From assembly GCF_017876405.1 (NCBI RefSeq), contig NZ_JAGINW010000001.1:10243203-10307202 (forward strand): DNA of 64,000 nt. Direction: 5' to 3'. The position numbers and the translations under genes were made by a program. Below, piece after piece: positions 8,915 through 18,614 of the stretch. The first letter of the stretch is position 1. Every line of letters begins with the position of its first letter. A model generated the notes under the pieces. The model was not told the origin of the DNA. It saw nothing but the letters and a program-made list of their open reading frames with translations, and ran no database searches. This DNA is from Kibdelosporangium banguiense (lineage in GTDB: Bacteria; Actinomycetota; Actinomycetes; Mycobacteriales; Pseudonocardiaceae).

Positions 8915-11572
8915 TCATGAGGTGGTGATGGGCTTGATGGCGTGCATCAGATCCCATACCCCCATCACCTGGGAGTAGGCCGGGTAGTAGTACTGATGAG
9001 TGCTGCCGTCTGTCCAGAAGTTGGGCGGGTTGAACGCGAAACCGTTGTCGCTTCTGAACCAGGTCTGGTGCGCGATCGCACTGGCGAGCTCCACTCCGGA
9101 CCGTTTGAGGTTCGGATCCCTGGTATGCGTCCCGGTGCGGTACAGGTCCGCCGCGGCGAGGTAGTTCGTGCCGGTGTTGATGCCGGGGCCGGTCGTTCCA
9201 GGCTGGGCCCCGGGGATCGCCACGGTTGTGGACCCGATCAGCTCGCCGTCCGCGTTGTACCGCCGCAGGGCGGAGTGGTGCCTGGCCAGCTGCTGGGCAT
9301 GCCGCGCCTTGTCGACGATGTCCGGCAACCCCACGTCCTCGGCGAGGTGCTGCGCGAAGAAGGCGTCGAGGAACATGTGGTCGGCGTAGGGGCCGGAGCT
9401 GGTGAACCGGTAGTAACCCTTCTCGGCGTTCCAGAACACTGCCTCGAACTCGGTCTTGGCCGCCGCCAGGTCGGCGCGCAGACGCGCCACGTAGCTGGCC
9501 TCGCCGCCAAGCTGGTCACCGCTGGCGATCGCGGCCGAGAGCGCGAGAAGGTACAGCTGGGAGTTGTAGAGCCCCGCACCGGTCTGCGGTAGTCCATTGT
9601 AGATGTTCGCGAACGACGTCGAGTCGACGGGCAGGTGGGTACCCGGCGGGATCAACGCCTGGAGGAACGAGATCTCGTGTTTCATGGCCGGCCAGGTCTC
9701 GCGCAGGAAGTCCTGGTCGCCGGTCAACTTCGAGTACGCGTACCAGTGGAAGATGAACTTGCTCGGACTGTCGCCCCATTGCGTCACCCCCGGCTTCGGC
9801 GGTCGTGAGTCTGTTCCACCCTGGATCGGGGCGTCCTGCGCGTTGCCCCACTTGATGAACGGTGATCCGTCCTGGGTGCTCACGTAGAGATCCGGAGCAT
9901 TGCGGTTGAAGGCGCGTTCGGTCGCCTCCGCGCTGGCGGCGAGAGTTCCTTCGAGCAGGTTGGGGAACAACCTCAAGTAGGCGTTGTAGCCATAGGTCTG
10001 GATGTCCGTCGTCCTGCCCATGCCGGACAAGCCGCCCGCACCGGTGTCCTGCACGCCGAACAGGTGGGTTCCCGGTCTCGAGGCACCTAGATGCTGACCG
10101 GGTCCGGCGGACGAGAAGCTCGTGGGAACGATGCTGTTGCTGACCAGGCCGCCTTCCCAGAACGAGTTGTTGAACACCAGCATCGACAGCTCGTTCAATG
10201 CCGAGGTGCGAACGACCTTGGGGTAGACGGGATCTGTCGCGAGCGGCTTCCACCACCCTTCAACCGCGCGGAGTGCCGCGTCACGACACCAGAGTGCGTC
10301 ACGCGCGATCGCGAAGCTCTGGTGGAAGGGATAGCTGCCAGGGATGTACTCGTTCTGCGGGTTCTCCTTCGCCCCGTAGAAGTTGGTGTAGCGGCGCATC
10401 CACACCGTCTGGTTGTTGGCGAACCCGACCTGAGGGAAGTCCCATGCCAACGCAAAGGGCACCGTGGTGACCTCGCCCGGAGCCAGTTTCACCGACACCG
10501 AGACGGCACCCGCCGATGCGCTATCGTCGAGCGCCTTGTCAGGCAACTTGCCGCTGGCGCTGAACGGCGCATACACGTCAGCCCCGTCTCCGGCCCCGTT
10601 CCAGGAGGTCGTGTAGGAGACTTTCTGCCCACGCGCGGGCATGGCGGCAAGCGTCCACTCGGACTTCGTGGCATCCGGCGTGTTGCCCGGATCGTCGGCG
10701 CTCAGCGTGACCGCCTCGACCCCACCCAACTGCCGGTGGCGGCTGCTGAAACCCTTGCGGACGGAGGCGGGCCCCTGTTCCACGGTTGGGTCGGTGCGGG
10801 TGCCTGCCACGTGGCCTGGGGCATTCGGCATCGTGAACATCACCGACATGTCGGCCCGCTGCGAAGTGTGGTTCGCGATGCGCACGTCGAAGTAGACGAC
10901 AGGCAGCGAGGTCCGCCTGTCCTCCTTGGCGACGATCGGGGAGAAGAAGCGCATGGACACGTCGGTCTTGAACGGCTTGTAGTTCATCCAGCCGAACGGA
11001 TACAGAGCCGCGTAGTCACCCTCACCAGGCTGGAGTTCGTTCCACGCCGGTAGCGGGGATCCCCATGACCTCGGTGCGACGGGTCCTTGGGTACCGACTC
11101 GCTGCGGGCCATCTGTGGCAAGGGTGCGCACCGTAGGCGTTTGCGTCCCCAGTTGCTCACGCACGTGGAAGGCCGCCTGCGGCGCGATCCGCGTCTCCCA
11201 GCTGCTCCCCTGTTGCCCGCCGAAGTTCCACGGACCGAAGGTGCCCGCCTGATTGATCATGAAGGAGCCGGCACCGACTCCACCCACCGGAATGCCCAGC
11301 CCCGGCACGGAGATCGGGAAATTGCCGTAGATGGCGTCCCACGCGTTGGGAGACGCACCCTGACACACCTGCGCCGCGGGCGGCGGCGCACAGGTTCCTG
11401 GATCGATGACCCCGAGCGGCCGGACCAGCGCCGCGTCGGGAACGGGGAAGTAGTCCCGTGCCGCGGCAGCCGCCGGCTGCTGGCGCACGGCGGCCACCAG
11501 CGGGACGGCGACCGCGACTGCCGCGAGCCCCGCGAGGACTCTCTGGACGGCTCTGCGTCGGACACCTTTCAT
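8915..11572 (-). CDS. Secreted GH116-family beta-glycosidase
   Basis: An 885-residue protein with an N-terminal signal peptide: basic RRR near residue 5, a hydrophobic core, and an Ala-rich stretch ending near residue 38. The motif GIPVGGVGAGSFMINQAGTF is the hallmark start of GH116 enzymes, the family of GBA2 glucosylceramidase and thermophilic beta-glucosidases/xylosidases. The C-terminal (alpha/alpha)6 barrel carries DSPSKFIFHWYAYSKLTGD and FWNAEKGYYRF, as in that family. Family members retain the anomeric configuration. RBS GGAGAAAAC directly precedes the ATG. It is separated by 98 nt from the GH3 gene upstream and is likely in the same operon. It is one of two secreted enzymes of locus 1, so it probably makes the first cuts outside the cell. 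Confidence 0.8.
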   Translation of the reverse strand: MKGVRRRAVQRVLAGLAAVAVAVPLVAAVRQQPAAAAARDYFPVPDAALVRPLGVIDPGTCAPPPAAQVCQGASPNAWDAIYGNFPISVPGLGIPVGGVGAGSFMINQAGTFGPWNFGGQQGSSWETRIAPQAAFHVREQLGTQTPTVRTLATDGPQRVGTQGPVAPRSWGSPLPAWNELQPGEGDYAALYPFGWMNYKPFKTDVSMRFFSPIVAKEDRRTSLPVVYFDVRIANHTSQRADMSVMFTMPNAPGHVAGTRTDPTVEQGPASVRKGFSSRHRQLGGVEAVTLSADDPGNTPDATKSEWTLAAMPARGQKVSYTTSWNGAGDGADVYAPFSASGKLPDKALDDSASAGAVSVSVKLAPGEVTTVPFALAWDFPQVGFANNQTVWMRRYTNFYGAKENPQNEYIPGSYPFHQSFAIARDALWCRDAALRAVEGWWKPLATDPVYPKVVRTSALNELSMLVFNNSFWEGGLVSNSIVPTSFSSAGPGQHLGASRPGTHLFGVQDTGAGGLSGMGRTTDIQTYGYNAYLRLFPNLLEGTLAASAEATERAFNRNAPDLYVSTQDGSPFIKWGNAQDAPIQGGTDSRPPKPGVTQWGDSPSKFIFHWYAYSKLTGDQDFLRETWPAMKHEISFLQALIPPGTHLPVDSTSFANIYNGLPQTGAGLYNSQLYLLALSAAIASGDQLGGEASYVARLRADLAAAKTEFEAVFWNAEKGYYRFTSSGPYADHMFLDAFFAQHLAEDVGLPDIVDKARHAQQLARHHSALRRYNADGELIGSTTVAIPGAQPGTTGPGINTGTNYLAAADLYRTGTHTRDPNLKRSGVELASAIAHQTWFRSDNGFAFNPPNFWTDGSTHQYYYPAYSQVMGVWDLMHAIKPITTS

Positions 11573-11670
11573 GGTTTTCTCCGTTCTCCCGCACGACTCC
11601 GGGCAGGGGGAGCAATGACGAGCGCGCGTTCACGCGCCCGCGTTCAGGGTGTTCTGATGGGACACGGGCC

Positions 11671-14064
11671 CTACTGGCCCTCGATCACGGCCTCTGACAG
11701 GAAGGAACGTTGCGCACTGGCAAGGACCCTGGGCGCACCCACCAGTTCGAAAGTGCCCTCCAACTGCCGGCCGTCGGAGTCGAACCCGATGAAGAACGAC
11801 GCGGGCCCGGCCTCCACAGTGAACTCACGGTCGATGTTGGTGCAGCCGAGTTGCGCGGCCTCCACCCGGAAAGAAACCCGACGCGACTCGCCGGGAGCAA
11901 GATGGACGCGCTTGAAACCACCCAGTTGCTGCGCGGGCCGTGCGACCCCGCTGCTCGTCAACCGCAGGTACAGCTGGACGACCGTGGCGCCGGCCATGCT
12001 TCCCGTGTTCGTGAGGGTCGACGCGATGCTCAGGGACCCGTGAGTGTCCACTTCGGAGTCATGGGCGACGTCGGTGAGAGCGAAGTCCGTGTAGCTCAGA
12101 CCGTGACCGAACGTGTACAGCGGGGTCGCGGGCATGTCGAGGTAGTGCTGCGCAACTGCTGGAGGGTAAGGGTTCCTGCGCCCGGTTCCGGTCTTCTGGT
12201 GGTGATACACGGGGATCTGGCCCGTGTGGCGCGGGATGCTGTAGGGCAGTTTGCCGCTGGGATTGGTGATGCCGAAGAGCACTTCCGCCACTGCCTTCGG
12301 CCCGAACGGCCCGCCGTAGGGCGCGATGACAACGGCGGACGCGTTCTTCACAGCCTCCGGCAGGGTGTACGCGCGCCCCTGCACGAGGACGGCCACGAGC
12401 GGCTTTCCCGTGCCCGACACGGCTTCCGCGAGAGCTGCTTGTGCCGCAGGCAGCGAGATGTCGGCCGAGTCGCTCGCTTCTCCTTCCGTCCGATCGCTGT
12501 TGAACCAGAGGCTCGCGCCTCCGAGTGCGAGGACGACGACGTCTGCCTCACCGGCGGCGAGGACGGCCCGTTCGACGGCCTCTGGCCCCAGTTCCTGAGT
12601 CAGGCCGCTGCCAGGTTGCGTGACGACCGTGGGAGCGAAGTCTCCGATCTCCTGCACGAGAGAGGTGGCGTCGTAACGCTCCCGCACGAAGCTCTCCGGA
12701 TCCACCGGGGGAAACAGCTCGCCGTTCCAGGCAACAGCCGTGTGCTCGACACCGATGGCGTTTCCCAGCTCGCCACGCGACATCCGGACGATCATCTCCC
12801 GCCAGGCCGGGTAGGCGTATGTCGGGAACTGGTACGTGACGACATCCGCGTGCGGTCCGATCACCGCGACCTTCAGCTTGCCTGCCGGAAGCGGCAGGAT
12901 GCCGTCGTTCTTGGCAAGGACAACGGACCTGCGCGCAAGCTCGAGGGACAGCTCGCGGCCCTCCTCGGCGACCGCGTTGAGGGTGATTCGCTCCTGCGGA
13001 TACGGGTTCTCGAAGAGGCCGAGCTCGAACTTGGCGCGCAGGACGCGCTCGACAGACGCGTCGACGTCACGCAGGTCGACCGCGCCGCGCCGCACTTCCT
13101 TCGCCAGCACGTCTCCATACGCGTACGCCGTCGGCAGCTCCACGTCGAGCCCCGCCGCGATGGCCAGCCGCCCGGCGTGCGCGGGATCGGAGGCCACACG
13201 CTGCCGTTCGACGAGGTGCTCGGTGGTCGCGTAGTCCGACGAGACGAACCCATCGAAACCCATGGTGTCGCGCAGAAGTTCCGTGAGGATCTCGCGGTTC
13301 ACGCCGACTGGCACGTTGTCGACATCGCCGTAGGAGTTCATCACCGAACGCATCCCGGCGATTTGAACAGCCGCTTCGAACGGGTAGGCGAAAACGTCCC
13401 GGAGTCGCCGGGAGCCCGTCTCCGCCGCGGAGAGGTTGATGCCCCCTTCCGCGAGGCCGTAGCCGAGGAAGTGCTTCGCCGTCGCGATGACGCCGTTGCG
13501 CAGGTCGGGCCCCTGAAGGCCGCTCACGAAGGCGACCCCGAGCGCCGCGATGAGGTACGGGTCCTCGCCGTAGGTCTCGTGGACCCGGCCCCAGCGCGGA
13601 TCCAGCGCGACGTCCAGCACGGGCGACAGCGCCTGCCGGACCCCGGTCCGGCACATCTGCTCGCGGATGACACTCGCCATGCGCTCGACCAGCTCCGGGC
13701 TCCACGTCGCCGCGAGCCCGGTACCGGTGGGAAACGTGGTGTGGCCTCCCGCGACGAAGCCGTTGAGTGCTTCGCCGTGGATGATGGCGGGAATGCCGAG
13801 CCTGGTCTGCGTGACCAGCTTGCGCTGAACGGCCCCCGTGAGCGAAGCCAGCCGCTTCGGGTCGTCGGCCGTCAAACCCGCCACGTGACCCGGCGGGTTT
13901 CGAAGAACCTCCGCGGAGCCCTCCGCGTCCGAACCGTCGGCGTCGACGAGAACCCAGGGAAAGACACCGACGAGCTGGCTGCATTTCTCCTCGATCGTCA
14001 ACTGGCTGAGCAGCGCTGCGGCACGCGCGTCCGCGGAAAGACTGGTGTCACGGTAGTCGAGCAT
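11671..14064 (-). CDS. GH3 beta-glycosidase
   Basis: A 797-residue protein in standard GH3 order: a TIM barrel, an alpha/beta sandwich, and a C-terminal FN3-like domain (about 690-797). Visible residues are the substrate-binding KHF (Lys197-His198), GEDPY (about 167) and the nucleophile Asp277 in GFVSSDYAT. There is no signal peptide, so it acts in the cytoplasm. The ATG at 14064 begins exactly where GH3 homology begins; sequence further upstream overlaps the permease gene and is not part of the protein. It lies 29 nt after the second sugar permease, in one operon with the importer. It probably removes terminal beta-glucose or beta-xylose from imported oligosaccharides; specificity is inference. 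Confidence 0.88.
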   Translation of the reverse strand: MLDYRDTSLSADARAAALLSQLTIEEKCSQLVGVFPWVLVDADGSDAEGSAEVLRNPPGHVAGLTADDPKRLASLTGAVQRKLVTQTRLGIPAIIHGEALNGFVAGGHTTFPTGTGLAATWSPELVERMASVIREQMCRTGVRQALSPVLDVALDPRWGRVHETYGEDPYLIAALGVAFVSGLQGPDLRNGVIATAKHFLGYGLAEGGINLSAAETGSRRLRDVFAYPFEAAVQIAGMRSVMNSYGDVDNVPVGVNREILTELLRDTMGFDGFVSSDYATTEHLVERQRVASDPAHAGRLAIAAGLDVELPTAYAYGDVLAKEVRRGAVDLRDVDASVERVLRAKFELGLFENPYPQERITLNAVAEEGRELSLELARRSVVLAKNDGILPLPAGKLKVAVIGPHADVVTYQFPTYAYPAWREMIVRMSRGELGNAIGVEHTAVAWNGELFPPVDPESFVRERYDATSLVQEIGDFAPTVVTQPGSGLTQELGPEAVERAVLAAGEADVVVLALGGASLWFNSDRTEGEASDSADISLPAAQAALAEAVSGTGKPLVAVLVQGRAYTLPEAVKNASAVVIAPYGGPFGPKAVAEVLFGITNPSGKLPYSIPRHTGQIPVYHHQKTGTGRRNPYPPAVAQHYLDMPATPLYTFGHGLSYTDFALTDVAHDSEVDTHGSLSIASTLTNTGSMAGATVVQLYLRLTSSGVARPAQQLGGFKRVHLAPGESRRVSFRVEAAQLGCTNIDREFTVEAGPASFFIGFDSDGRQLEGTFELVGAPRVLASAQRSFLSEAVIEGQ

Positions 14065-14093
14065 TGTTCTCGCTTTCTCTTTCTCGGCCTTGC

Positions 14094-14957
14094 TCAGCCC
14101 TTCACGCCGCCTTCGGCGAGACCCGCGAGAACCCGGCGCTGGAGAACGATGTACGTGATGATGAGTGGCAGGCTGGTGAGCAGAACGTGGGTGAACACCA
14201 GGTTCCAGCGGACTCCGTGCGTGGATGCCGACGCGAACTGGTAGAGCGTCAGCGGCAGTGTCGCGCTGGCCGAGTCCTGCAGGAGGAACAGCGCGAAGTA
14301 GAAGTCGTTCCACACCGAGATGATCATGATGACGGTGCCCACGAACAGCACCGGCGACAACATCGGCAGGATGATGTGCCGGTAGACCTGCCAATGGCTG
14401 GCGCCGTCGATCTCCGCCGCCTCCTCCATGTCGGGCGGCAGCGCGCGGACGAACCCGGTCGCCAGGAAGATGACTCCGCCGACCCTGGTGCCGATGACCG
14501 TCAGCAGGTAGCCCAGCGCGCTACCGTTGAGGTCGAGCTGCTGGAGCACGAACGTCGTCGGGATGATCGCCGGCGGCAGGACGATCGACAGGATCGACGC
14601 GAGGTAGGTGAACTTGAGGGTCCGGGACTTCGACCGGCCGTAGCTCCAGGCCGCCATCGAGGCGAGCAGCAGTACGGCGACGATCGTCGGGACGGCGATG
14701 AACAGGCTGTTGCGCAGGCCGGTGAAGTAGTGCCCGGCGGTGATGACGGTCGAGAAGTTCTCCCCCGCCGCCCACTCGGTGGGCCAGCTCATCGTGAGCC
14801 CGTTCGCCTCTCCTTCGGTCTTGAAGGAGTTCACCAGGACCATCCAGAACGGGAGAACGATCCACGGCAGCGCGAACAGGCTCAGCGCGGTGTAGCGGAT
14901 GATGGGCATGAGCGCGCGGCGCCGTGGGTGGCGCCGTACGTTGGGCACGGTCGTCAT
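14094..14957 (-). CDS. Sugar ABC transporter permease, MalG/CUT1 type
   Basis: A 287-residue inner-membrane protein with six predicted hydrophobic segments. The cytoplasmic EAA loop is EEAAEIDGASHWQVYRHIIL, which contacts the ATPase. Its ATG overlaps the stop of the upstream permease (ATGA), indicating translational coupling. No ATP-binding subunit is encoded nearby. This is usual for actinomycete CUT1 systems, which share a general MsiK-type ATPase. Confidence 0.92.
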   Translation of the reverse strand: MTTVPNVRRHPRRRALMPIIRYTALSLFALPWIVLPFWMVLVNSFKTEGEANGLTMSWPTEWAAGENFSTVITAGHYFTGLRNSLFIAVPTIVAVLLLASMAAWSYGRSKSRTLKFTYLASILSIVLPPAIIPTTFVLQQLDLNGSALGYLLTVIGTRVGGVIFLATGFVRALPPDMEEAAEIDGASHWQVYRHIILPMLSPVLFVGTVIMIISVWNDFYFALFLLQDSASATLPLTLYQFASASTHGVRWNLVFTHVLLTSLPLIITYIVLQRRVLAGLAEGGVKG

Positions 14958-15931
14958 GCGGCCACCTCCCGACGGCGAAGCCACGTGACCAGCGGGACGG
15001 CCGTGAGCACGACCATCACGGTGACGACGAAGCCCAGGGCGCTCGCCGTGCCGAAGTAGCTCTGCCCGAACTGCTGGTACATGGTGATGTTGAGGACGCT
15101 GGTCGCGTTGCCGGGGCCACCGCTGGTGGTGGCGACGATGATGTCGAACGCGCTGAAGGCTCCGACGAGGGTGACCACGACGTTGAACGTCACCGCCGGC
15201 GCGAGAAGCGGCCATTTGATCTGCCAGAACCGTCGCCAGCGGCCGGCTCCGTCGATCATGGCCGCCTCCACGAGGGAGGCAGGGATGGCGTTGAGGCCCG
15301 CGATGTAGACGAGCGTGATGAGCCCGCTCCACTTCCAGGCGTCGATCGAGGCGACCACGACGAGGGCCGAGAGATCGTGCCCGAGCCAGGCGAAGTCGAA
15401 CCCGCCGGGCAGCAGGAAGTCGAGGAAGCCGTTGATCGGTCCCTTCGGCGCCAGCAGCGCCGACCAGACGTAGCCGGCCGCGAGTGGCGAGATCAGCACG
15501 GGAATGAAGAAGATCGACCGGAAGAACGAGTTGATCATGTTGGAGCGCTGCATCGCCAGCGCGAGCGTCAGGCTGACGGCGTTCTGGACGAGCATCGCGA
15601 TCACCGCGTAGGCGATGGTGACACCGATCGCGTGCCACAGGACACCGAGCTCGTCGAGAATCCGGAAGTTGTCGAGCCCGTTGAAGGTGATCACATTGCT
15701 GAAACCGGTCCACCGCGTGAAAGCCAGGCCTGCGCTGAGGACGAACGGGGCCAGGAAGAAGATCGCGACGAGCACGATCGAAGGCGCTGCGAAGAGATAG
15801 TGGTGCAACGTCGACCGTTCACCAGCCCGGCGCAGACGTCGTCGGCCAGCAGGGGCCGGCGTTCCCGAAGGACGTTCCGGTTTCCTCCCGGTTCTGCCCG
15901 ATGCCTTCACCTCGGCACTCACCTCTGTCAT
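14954..15931 (-). CDS. Sugar ABC transporter permease, MalF/CUT1 type
   Basis: A 325-residue membrane protein with a basic cytoplasmic N-terminus of about 45 residues followed by six hydrophobic spans. The EAA loop reads VEAAMIDGAGRWRRFWQIKW. It lies 33 nt behind the binding-protein gene and overlaps the MalG-type gene by 4 nt. With the lipoprotein and the second permease it forms an importer for di- or oligosaccharides in locus 1. Confidence 0.92.
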   Translation of the reverse strand: MTEVSAEVKASGRTGRKPERPSGTPAPAGRRRLRRAGERSTLHHYLFAAPSIVLVAIFFLAPFVLSAGLAFTRWTGFSNVITFNGLDNFRILDELGVLWHAIGVTIAYAVIAMLVQNAVSLTLALAMQRSNMINSFFRSIFFIPVLISPLAAGYVWSALLAPKGPINGFLDFLLPGGFDFAWLGHDLSALVVVASIDAWKWSGLITLVYIAGLNAIPASLVEAAMIDGAGRWRRFWQIKWPLLAPAVTFNVVVTLVGAFSAFDIIVATTSGGPGNATSVLNITMYQQFGQSYFGTASALGFVVTVMVVLTAVPLVTWLRRREVAA

Positions 15932-15964
15932 CCGCTTCGCCTCCCCGGCCCCGTCATCAGGTCG

Positions 15965-17287
15965 TCACTTCCCAGCCGCGATGGCCTGCTGCACGCTCAG
16001 CTGGACCTTGTCGGCGGCCTCCTGCGGCGTCAGCTGACCGGCGAGCAGTTGGGCGGCGAGAGAACCGAAGGCGTTGAAGCCGGGGATGTTGGAGCCGATG
16101 CCCAAGGTGCTGGACTCGTAGGCCTTGCCGATCTCGAGGGTCAGGCCCTGCAGTTCGGGCGCCGTCACACCGGACATCGTGGGCAGAGCCTGGGATTGCT
16201 TGACGTAGTCCGGATAGCCGGTGGTGCTGATCCAGTTGACGAAGTCGAGCGCGGCGCGCTGCTTGGTCGTGTCCTGATTCCTGGGCACGTAGTAGGTGCC
16301 AAGCGGGCTAGGTGCGAACCAGGCTTTCGAACCTCCGCCGGACACACCGGCGAATCCGATGGTCTCGTCGACCTTCTTGGTGTCACCACCGGCGTTGGTG
16401 TTGAACGTGGCGACGTTGTCGGAGTGCTGGGCGACCATGGCCGCACGTCCCTCGTAGACGGCCTTCAGCGAGTCCTCGTACTTCGCGGTGTTGGCGTCGG
16501 AGTTGAAGCAGCCGCTCTTGCGAAGGTCGTCGTAGGCGGTCAGTGCTGCGACGAAGGGGCCGCCGGGATCGTTGACCTTCGCCTTGCCCTCGACCACGGA
16601 TTGGGCGTAGGCGTCGTTCTCGTTGGCGCTGGCCATGTAGTTGCCGGGCAGGATCTGAGGCGGCCAGCCGGAACCGCCGGCCTCGAAGATCGGGGCCACA
16701 CCAGGCGCCTGCGTCTTGAGCGTCTGGCAGACAGTCTTGAGATCAGCGAAGGTCTGCGGAGGCTTGACTCCGGCCTTCGTGAACACCGTCTTGTTGTAGT
16801 AGACGCCGAAGACCTGCGGGAAGCCGAGAGTGACGGCGTAGGTCTTGCCGTCGAGGTTGCCCGAGACCTTGGCCAGGGCGCCCTCCTTGGCCACGAACGG
16901 CATGCTCGACAGGTCGACCAGTGTGTTGGCGCCGTTGAGGGTTCGGATCGCACTGCTGACGCCGTGGTATTCCAGGACATCGGGGCGCGCACCGGTCGCC
17001 CACTTGGCCTGGACGGTGTTCTCGAACGAGTCAGCCGGGACGTCGAAGAACTCGATCTTGTTGCCTGAGGCCTTCTCGTAGGCCTTGTAGAGGTTGAGCA
17101 GCGCCTTGCCGTCCGCTGTGTTGTGCCACAGGGTCAGCGTGACGCCGGTGGGCGCCGGTCCGGACAGGTCGGCGGTCGTGGAACCTTGAGCGCCGCCGCT
17201 TCCCGAGGAGCAACCGGCGGCAACCGTGAGACAAAGCGCGGCGGCAGCGGCGGTGACGACGCCGCGCCGTCGGTCGGAACTCAACAC
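15965..17287 (-). CDS. Extracellular sugar-binding lipoprotein (CUT1 ABC transporter)
   Basis: A 440-residue lipoprotein. The GTG start at 17287 follows AAGGGAC and places a signal sequence with basic DRRRG and lipobox TVAAGC in the right position, so Cys26 is lipidated. The rest is a type-1 solute-binding fold (TLWHNTADGK near the mature N-terminus). It is the first gene of the leftward operon (binding protein, two permeases, GH3, GH116) and is expressed from the divergent promoter region shared with the LacI regulator. Confidence 0.9.
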   Translation of the reverse strand: MLSSDRRRGVVTAAAAALCLTVAAGCSSGSGGAQGSTTADLSGPAPTGVTLTLWHNTADGKALLNLYKAYEKASGNKIEFFDVPADSFENTVQAKWATGARPDVLEYHGVSSAIRTLNGANTLVDLSSMPFVAKEGALAKVSGNLDGKTYAVTLGFPQVFGVYYNKTVFTKAGVKPPQTFADLKTVCQTLKTQAPGVAPIFEAGGSGWPPQILPGNYMASANENDAYAQSVVEGKAKVNDPGGPFVAALTAYDDLRKSGCFNSDANTAKYEDSLKAVYEGRAAMVAQHSDNVATFNTNAGGDTKKVDETIGFAGVSGGGSKAWFAPSPLGTYYVPRNQDTTKQRAALDFVNWISTTGYPDYVKQSQALPTMSGVTAPELQGLTLEIGKAYESSTLGIGSNIPGFNAFGSLAAQLLAGQLTPQEAADKVQLSVQQAIAAGK

Positions 17288-17358
17288 TGAGTGTCCCTTC
17301 GTTCGATCCAGGAGCGCCCCCGAACGCCCGGACGGGGCTGGTGGAGAGAGTGTGCAAT

Positions 17359-17492
17359 GTTCTACACGCCGCAACCGTAAGGCGGGCGCAATCTGCCGTC
17401 AATAGGTTCCTGACAGTCGTGACAAGACCTTGCTGACGAGGTCAGCGACCGTCAGATACGGCTTGTCAGCGTTGCCGCACTGCGTGTAGAAC
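17359..17492. promoter_or_regulatory. Divergent operator/promoter region with mirrored GTTCTACACGC sites
   Basis: Between the binding-protein gene and the LacI gene, the 11-mer GTTCTACACGC at 17359-17369 reappears as its exact reverse complement at 17482-17492. One copy sits in front of each divergent gene. Between them is another dyad, GCTGAC-GAG-GTCAGC, at 17432-17446. The arrangement fits binding of a dimeric or tetrameric regulator, most simply the adjacent LacI protein, with looping across the region. That the LacI protein binds here is inference. Confidence 0.6.
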
Positions 17493-17528
17493 GGTGTCGA
17501 CAGAAGTCTTCATCTGCGAAGAGGGCGT

Positions 17529-18563
17529 GTGGTGTCGACAAGACCGCAGCTTCCCCGGCCAACCATCCGCGACGTGGCTCGAGAGGCCGGCGTCTCGGTG
17601 TCCGCGGTGTCCAAGGTGCTCAGAGATGCCTACGGCGTGAGCGCCGAGATGAGGGACAAGGTTCAGGGTGCGATCGAGGGACTCGGGTACCGGCCACGAA
17701 CCGGCGCGCGATCAATGCGCGGGCGCACGTTCACCGTCGGCGTCCTTCTCTCCGACATCCGGTCGCCCTTCGCACCGGAGATCGTGGAAGGTGTCCAGGC
17801 CGAGTTCGAAGGGTCTGCCTACCAGGTCGTGCTCGGCCCAGGAGGACCAACTCCCGACCGGCAGCAACGCAGCATCGAGACGCTGATCGACAGCAACGTC
17901 GACGGCCTCGTGCTGATCGCGCCCAACGTGCCCACCGCGCGACTGGAGGAACTGGCGGACATCGTGCCGGTCGTCGTGATCGCCCGGCACGGCCGTGGCC
18001 GCAACTACGACAGCGTGGTCGACGACGATGCGATGGGGGCGGCCCTGATGGTGGAGCACCTGGCGGACCTCGGGCATCGCCGGATCTGTCACATATCGCA
18101 TCCGATGGGCGAGCTTCGACGCCCTTCGGTCCTCTCGCACACCGCGCGGGCCGATGGATATGTCGCCGCCATGCTTGAGAGAGGCCTCGAACCGGACGTC
18201 GTCACGACCTCCTACACCGAAGACGGCGGTTACCGCGGAGCCCTTGAAGCTTTAGGGCGCGCCAATCCACCCACGGCTGTGTTCGCTGGTGCCGACATCG
18301 CCGCCCTCGGCGTGTTGAGAGCTGCCAGTGAGCGCGGTCTGCGTGTACCCGAGGACCTCACCGTCACCGGCTACGACAACACGAACGTCTCCGCGGTCCC
18401 CCAGATCTCGTTGACGACCATCGATCAGTCGGGGACGTTGACCGGCTCGGTGAGTGCGCGCCTGCTGCGCGAGCGACTCGAGGGCCGGGACGCTCCGGTC
18501 TCCTACTCCGTCACCCCCAAACTCGTGGAGCGCAACACGAGCGCACCACCCCCGGCGTCTTGA
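17529..18563 (+). CDS. LacI-family transcriptional regulator
   Basis: A 344-residue protein. The N-terminal LacI HTH is TIRDVAREAGVSVSAVSKVL (about residues 12-31) with the hinge helix following. The C-terminal two-lobed sugar-sensing domain contains VDGLVLIAPN, HRRICHIS and the typical ending SLTTIDQS. A GTG start was used; a second GTG follows immediately. It lies between the leftward importer/hydrolase operon and the rightward rhamnosidase genes, so it is expected to repress both until a sugar from the target glycan binds. Confidence 0.9.
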   Translation: MVSTRPQLPRPTIRDVAREAGVSVSAVSKVLRDAYGVSAEMRDKVQGAIEGLGYRPRTGARSMRGRTFTVGVLLSDIRSPFAPEIVEGVQAEFEGSAYQVVLGPGGPTPDRQQRSIETLIDSNVDGLVLIAPNVPTARLEELADIVPVVVIARHGRGRNYDSVVDDDAMGAALMVEHLADLGHRRICHISHPMGELRRPSVLSHTARADGYVAAMLERGLEPDVVTTSYTEDGGYRGALEALGRANPPTAVFAGADIAALGVLRAASERGLRVPEDLTVTGYDNTNVSAVPQISLTTIDQSGTLTGSVSARLLRERLEGRDAPVSYSVTPKLVERNTSAPPPAS

Positions 18564-18614
18564 GCGGGCTTGCCGATTCGCCGTCACTCTCCACAAAGGA
18601 TTCGGTCTGACACC

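Noticed and set aside
11710..14244. Very long open frame antisense to the GH3 gene
   Set aside because: It mirrors the GH3 codons in a G+C-rich gene and shows no domain; long antisense frames are expected at this base composition.
14958..15713. Upstream extension of the MalG-type permease frame
   Set aside because: It overlaps the MalF-type permease gene; the ATGA junction at 14957 explains the true start.
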